DNA of 64,000 nt from a bacterium (GTDB taxonomy: Bacteria > Myxococcota > UBA727 > JAUIJE01). Shown piece by piece: positions 62,271 to 64,000 of this stretch; the stretch's first letter is position 1, and each line of letters starts with the position of its first letter. The position numbers and the translations under genes are program-made. The stretch covers positions 62,001-126,000 of the forward strand of contig JAUIJE010000009.1 in NCBI GenBank assembly GCA_030431455.1. The letters run 5' to 3'. The notes beneath the pieces were generated by a model, which saw nothing but the letters and a program-made list of their open reading frames with translations, made no database searches and had not been told where the DNA came from.

Positions 62271-63143
62271 TCAGCCGGCGTTGCCCACGCAGAGGTCGTA
62301 CTCGATGTCCACGTCCGGGTCTTCGAGGTTGGCCTGGCAGGTGGTGTCGCAAATGCTCGACTTGCACTCGAAGCTGAAGTCACAGGTCTCGCCAATGTCT
62401 TTGAGTCCGGCGCAGGTCTGATCGAAGGTGTCGAGGTCGAGCTCGCAATAGCTGGTCTGGGGGTCGCAGATTTCGCCGTTGTCGCAGCTGTCGCCCACCC
62501 CGGCGTACTCGGTGCACTCATCGGCGGCGAAGTCGCAGTACAGGCCCGGGGCACAGGGCACGTCTTCGCCGACGCAGTCGTCGCCTTCTTCGAGCGGGTC
62601 GGTGCACTCCCCCTTGTAGGTCACGATCACGTCGTCGGCGTCCCCTTCGTCGATCACGCACACCGCGCCGTCGGTGGCGCACTCGTAGTCGCCGTAGCAG
62701 TCGCCCCCGTCTTCCACCAACCCGGTGACCGGCTCGCCGCAGTCGTCGTCTTCAAAGCCTTTGTAGAAGGTCTCGGCGTTGCACTCCGCGGCCCCGGTCT
62801 CGTAGTTGGCCATGCACGCCTGGGCCCGGGCCCGATCCCACTGGCTGCGCCCGGCCGCCTCCGACTCCTCGTAGAGCTGGGTCGTGGGCCGGAAGAACTT
62901 CGCCGCCTCCTCGAGGCACTCTTCCTTGTTCGAGATCGCGTTGGCCCCGATGGTGGTGATGTTCAGCCGGCTGCGCTCGGCCGCGTTGCAGCAATCGAAG
63001 TAGAAGCTGCAGTAGGCGTTGGCGAAGGTCGCGTCGAAGCCGCCCGGCCCGTAGGGGTCGAGGGCGTCGGTGAGGTTGCAGCCGGTCAGGCCGGCGGTGG
63101 CGGCCAGGCCGAGGCAGGCGAACAGGGCAGGGCGCATCATCAT
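62271..63143 (-). CDS. Cys-rich lipoprotein
   Basis: 290-residue predicted exported lipoprotein with signal ALFACLGLAATAGLTGC. The mature protein is rich in Cys and acidic residues, with short modules such as ANAYCSFYFDCCNAAERSRL, DGGDCYGDYECATDGAVCV, CAPGLYCDFAADECTEY and GETCDFSFECKSSICDTTC. This pattern of small disulfide-bonded repeats is common in myxobacterial surface proteins of unknown function. Three consecutive ATGs (63143, 63140, 63137) follow GGAG on the minus strand; the second or third has better spacing. It lies downstream of the sodB terminator and so needs its own promoter. Confidence 0.8.
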   Translation of the reverse strand: MMMRPALFACLGLAATAGLTGCNLTDALDPYGPGGFDATFANAYCSFYFDCCNAAERSRLNITTIGANAISNKEECLEEAAKFFRPTTQLYEESEAAGRSQWDRARAQACMANYETGAAECNAETFYKGFEDDDCGEPVTGLVEDGGDCYGDYECATDGAVCVIDEGDADDVIVTYKGECTDPLEEGDDCVGEDVPCAPGLYCDFAADECTEYAGVGDSCDNGEICDPQTSYCELDLDTFDQTCAGLKDIGETCDFSFECKSSICDTTCQANLEDPDVDIEYDLCVGNAG

Positions 63144-63236
63144 GGACTCCGGGTGCGGGACCGCGCGAGCAAATCACCCCGGGCCAAAAACACAATGGCG
63201 AGGGGGCTCGCATCTGGCGGGACCGCGCGCCCCAAC

Positions 63237-63263
63237 AAAAAAACGCGCCCCGGGGGGCGCGTT
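63237..63263 (-). terminator. Intrinsic terminator of sodB
   Basis: On the minus strand a 10-base-pair perfect stem (AACGCGCCCC / GGGGCGCGTT, 2-base loop) is followed by a run of seven Ts. It lies 58 bases after the sodB stop codon. It is the only strong factor-independent terminator I found in the window. Confidence 0.85.
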
Positions 63264-63320
63264 CTCGTGGTCCGGGCCACAGCCACATTGGACCGGGTAC
63301 GGCGCGTCGCGCCGACGGGC

Positions 63321-63896
63321 TCAGCCGAGGTTCTTGTTGGCGAAGTCCCAGTTGACCAGGCTCCAGAACGCTTCGACGTACTTGGGCCGGGCGTTCTGGT
63401 AGTCGAGGTAGTAGGCGTGCTCCCACACGTCGCAGGTCAAAAGCGGGGTCTTGCCGTCGGTGAGGGGGCAGCCGGCGTCTTTGGTCTGCACGATCTCGAG
63501 GCTGTCGCCCGACTTCACCAGCCAGCACCAGCCGGAGCCGAACAACGTCGAGGCGGAGTTGGTGAACTCTTCTTTGAACTTGTCGAAGCTGCCCCATTTT
63601 TTGTTGATCGCGTCGGCGATGGCGCCGCTGGGCGCGCCGCCGCCGCCGGGCTTGAGGGAGTTCCAGTAAAAGGTGTGGTTCCAGATTTGGGCCGCGTTGT
63701 TGAAGATGCCGCCGGACGCGCCCTTGATGATGTCCTCGAGGGACTTGCCCGCCCACTCGGTGCCGTCGATGGCCGCGTTGAGCTTGTTCACGTAGCCCGC
63801 GTGGTGCTTGCCATAGTGGAACTCGAGGGTTTGCTCGGAGATGTGGGGGGCGAGGGCGTTCTTTTCGTAGGGGAGCTTGGGAAGTTCGTGAGCCAT
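63321..63896 (-). CDS. sodB: Superoxide dismutase, iron type
   Basis: 191-residue Fe/Mn-family superoxide dismutase that detoxifies superoxide in the cytoplasm. Metal ligands are visible: His in TLEFHYGKHHAGYVNKLN, His in NAAQIWNHTFYWNSL, and Asp plus His in CDVWEHAYYLDY. The outer-sphere Gln in FNNAAQIWNH is in the iron-type position, and GSGWCWLV also fits FeSOD. Length is normal. ATG 63896 follows AGGAG (minus strand). A strong terminator ends the transcript. The last 100 bases of the window, upstream of the gene, show no other coding sequence; a TTGAAG could be part of its promoter. Confidence 0.96.
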   Translation of the reverse strand: MAHELPKLPYEKNALAPHISEQTLEFHYGKHHAGYVNKLNAAIDGTEWAGKSLEDIIKGASGGIFNNAAQIWNHTFYWNSLKPGGGGAPSGAIADAINKKWGSFDKFKEEFTNSASTLFGSGWCWLVKSGDSLEIVQTKDAGCPLTDGKTPLLTCDVWEHAYYLDYQNARPKYVEAFWSLVNWDFANKNLG

Positions 63897-64000
63897 GGTG
63901 ATTCTCCTAAACGTCTGCGGTGGTCCGCTTCAAGGGTTGCATCAGGGCCGACACCATCGTCGACCAGGATTTCGTCGCCGATCGATCAATGCTGGTGGGC

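Overview
The window is gene-dense, high-G+C DNA (about two thirds G+C or more by eye, with strong G/C preference at third codon positions). It has 51 protein-coding genes on both strands, no gap over about 200 bases, and no tRNA, rRNA, CRISPR array, insertion sequence or prophage that I could see. The content points to a Myxococcota-like (former Deltaproteobacteria) chromosome. The signs are a Ser/Thr kinase and two other proteins with PEGA domains, a C-terminal Cys-hydrophobic-polyArg tail of MYXO-CTERM type, an AgmX/PglI-type lipoprotein, many Cys-rich, thrombospondin-3 and Ig-like lipoproteins, long Asp-Gly linkers, and a very large coiled-coil protein. I cannot name the genus.

Layout. 1-7.3 kb: the 3' end of 2-oxoglutarate dehydrogenase E1, a hotdog thioesterase, the glutathione-dependent formaldehyde pair (frmA, fghA), a fused alpha-beta 2-oxoacid dehydrogenase E1 and a SixA-like phosphatase. 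7.3-12.8 kb: a leftward operon (PEGA-TM protein, lipoprotein, parvulin PPIase lipoprotein) divergent from a PEGA-containing Ser/Thr kinase. 12.8-17.1 kb: a metallophosphatase and a sensor kinase, then a thioredoxin-like protein and an HDAC-family deacetylase. 17.1-23.1 kb: a leftward surface-protein operon with a second PEGA-TM plus lipoprotein pair. 23.3-28.8 kb: a secreted DUF151 nuclease, an ACE-like M2 peptidase lipoprotein, a TauE-type permease, an M48 peptidase and a zinc alcohol dehydrogenase. 29-30.7 kb: rpmF-plsX plus an AgmX-type lipoprotein. 30.7-35.3 kb: asnS between two lipoprotein genes whose Asp-Gly repeat tracts lie in inverted orientation. 35.4-38.6 kb: nucleoside and base salvage (tdk, upp, hpt) overlapping a degenerate GAF-GGDEF gene. 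38.7-42.8 kb: a 1385-residue pseudo-methyltransferase/coiled-coil protein. 42.9-47.9 kb: a leftward FHA, histidine kinase, response regulator and lytic transglycosylase operon. 48.1-49.3 kb: a ThiF/MoeB-like and JAMM pair. 49.3-58.2 kb: a surface locus. 58.3-61.3 kb: yebC-ruvC-ruvA-ruvB. 61.3-63.9 kb: bpt, a Cys-rich lipoprotein and sodB with its terminator.

The best candidate for an undescribed system is the divergent locus at 51.9-58.2 kb. It holds a lipoprotein with a ComEC-like metallo-beta-lactamase domain, a secreted beta-propeller protein, a secreted ComEA-like helix-hairpin-helix protein and a lamin-tail-domain lipoprotein. The propeller and hairpin proteins end in the same roughly 170-190-residue domain, which I do not recognise. 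Two other patterns stand out. One is a duplicated PEGA-TM plus overlapping lipoprotein gene module (8.6-10.3 and 17.1-19.8 kb). The other is a group of genes with a TANNNT element ending 6-8 bases before the start codon and no ribosome binding site, which suggests leaderless transcripts.
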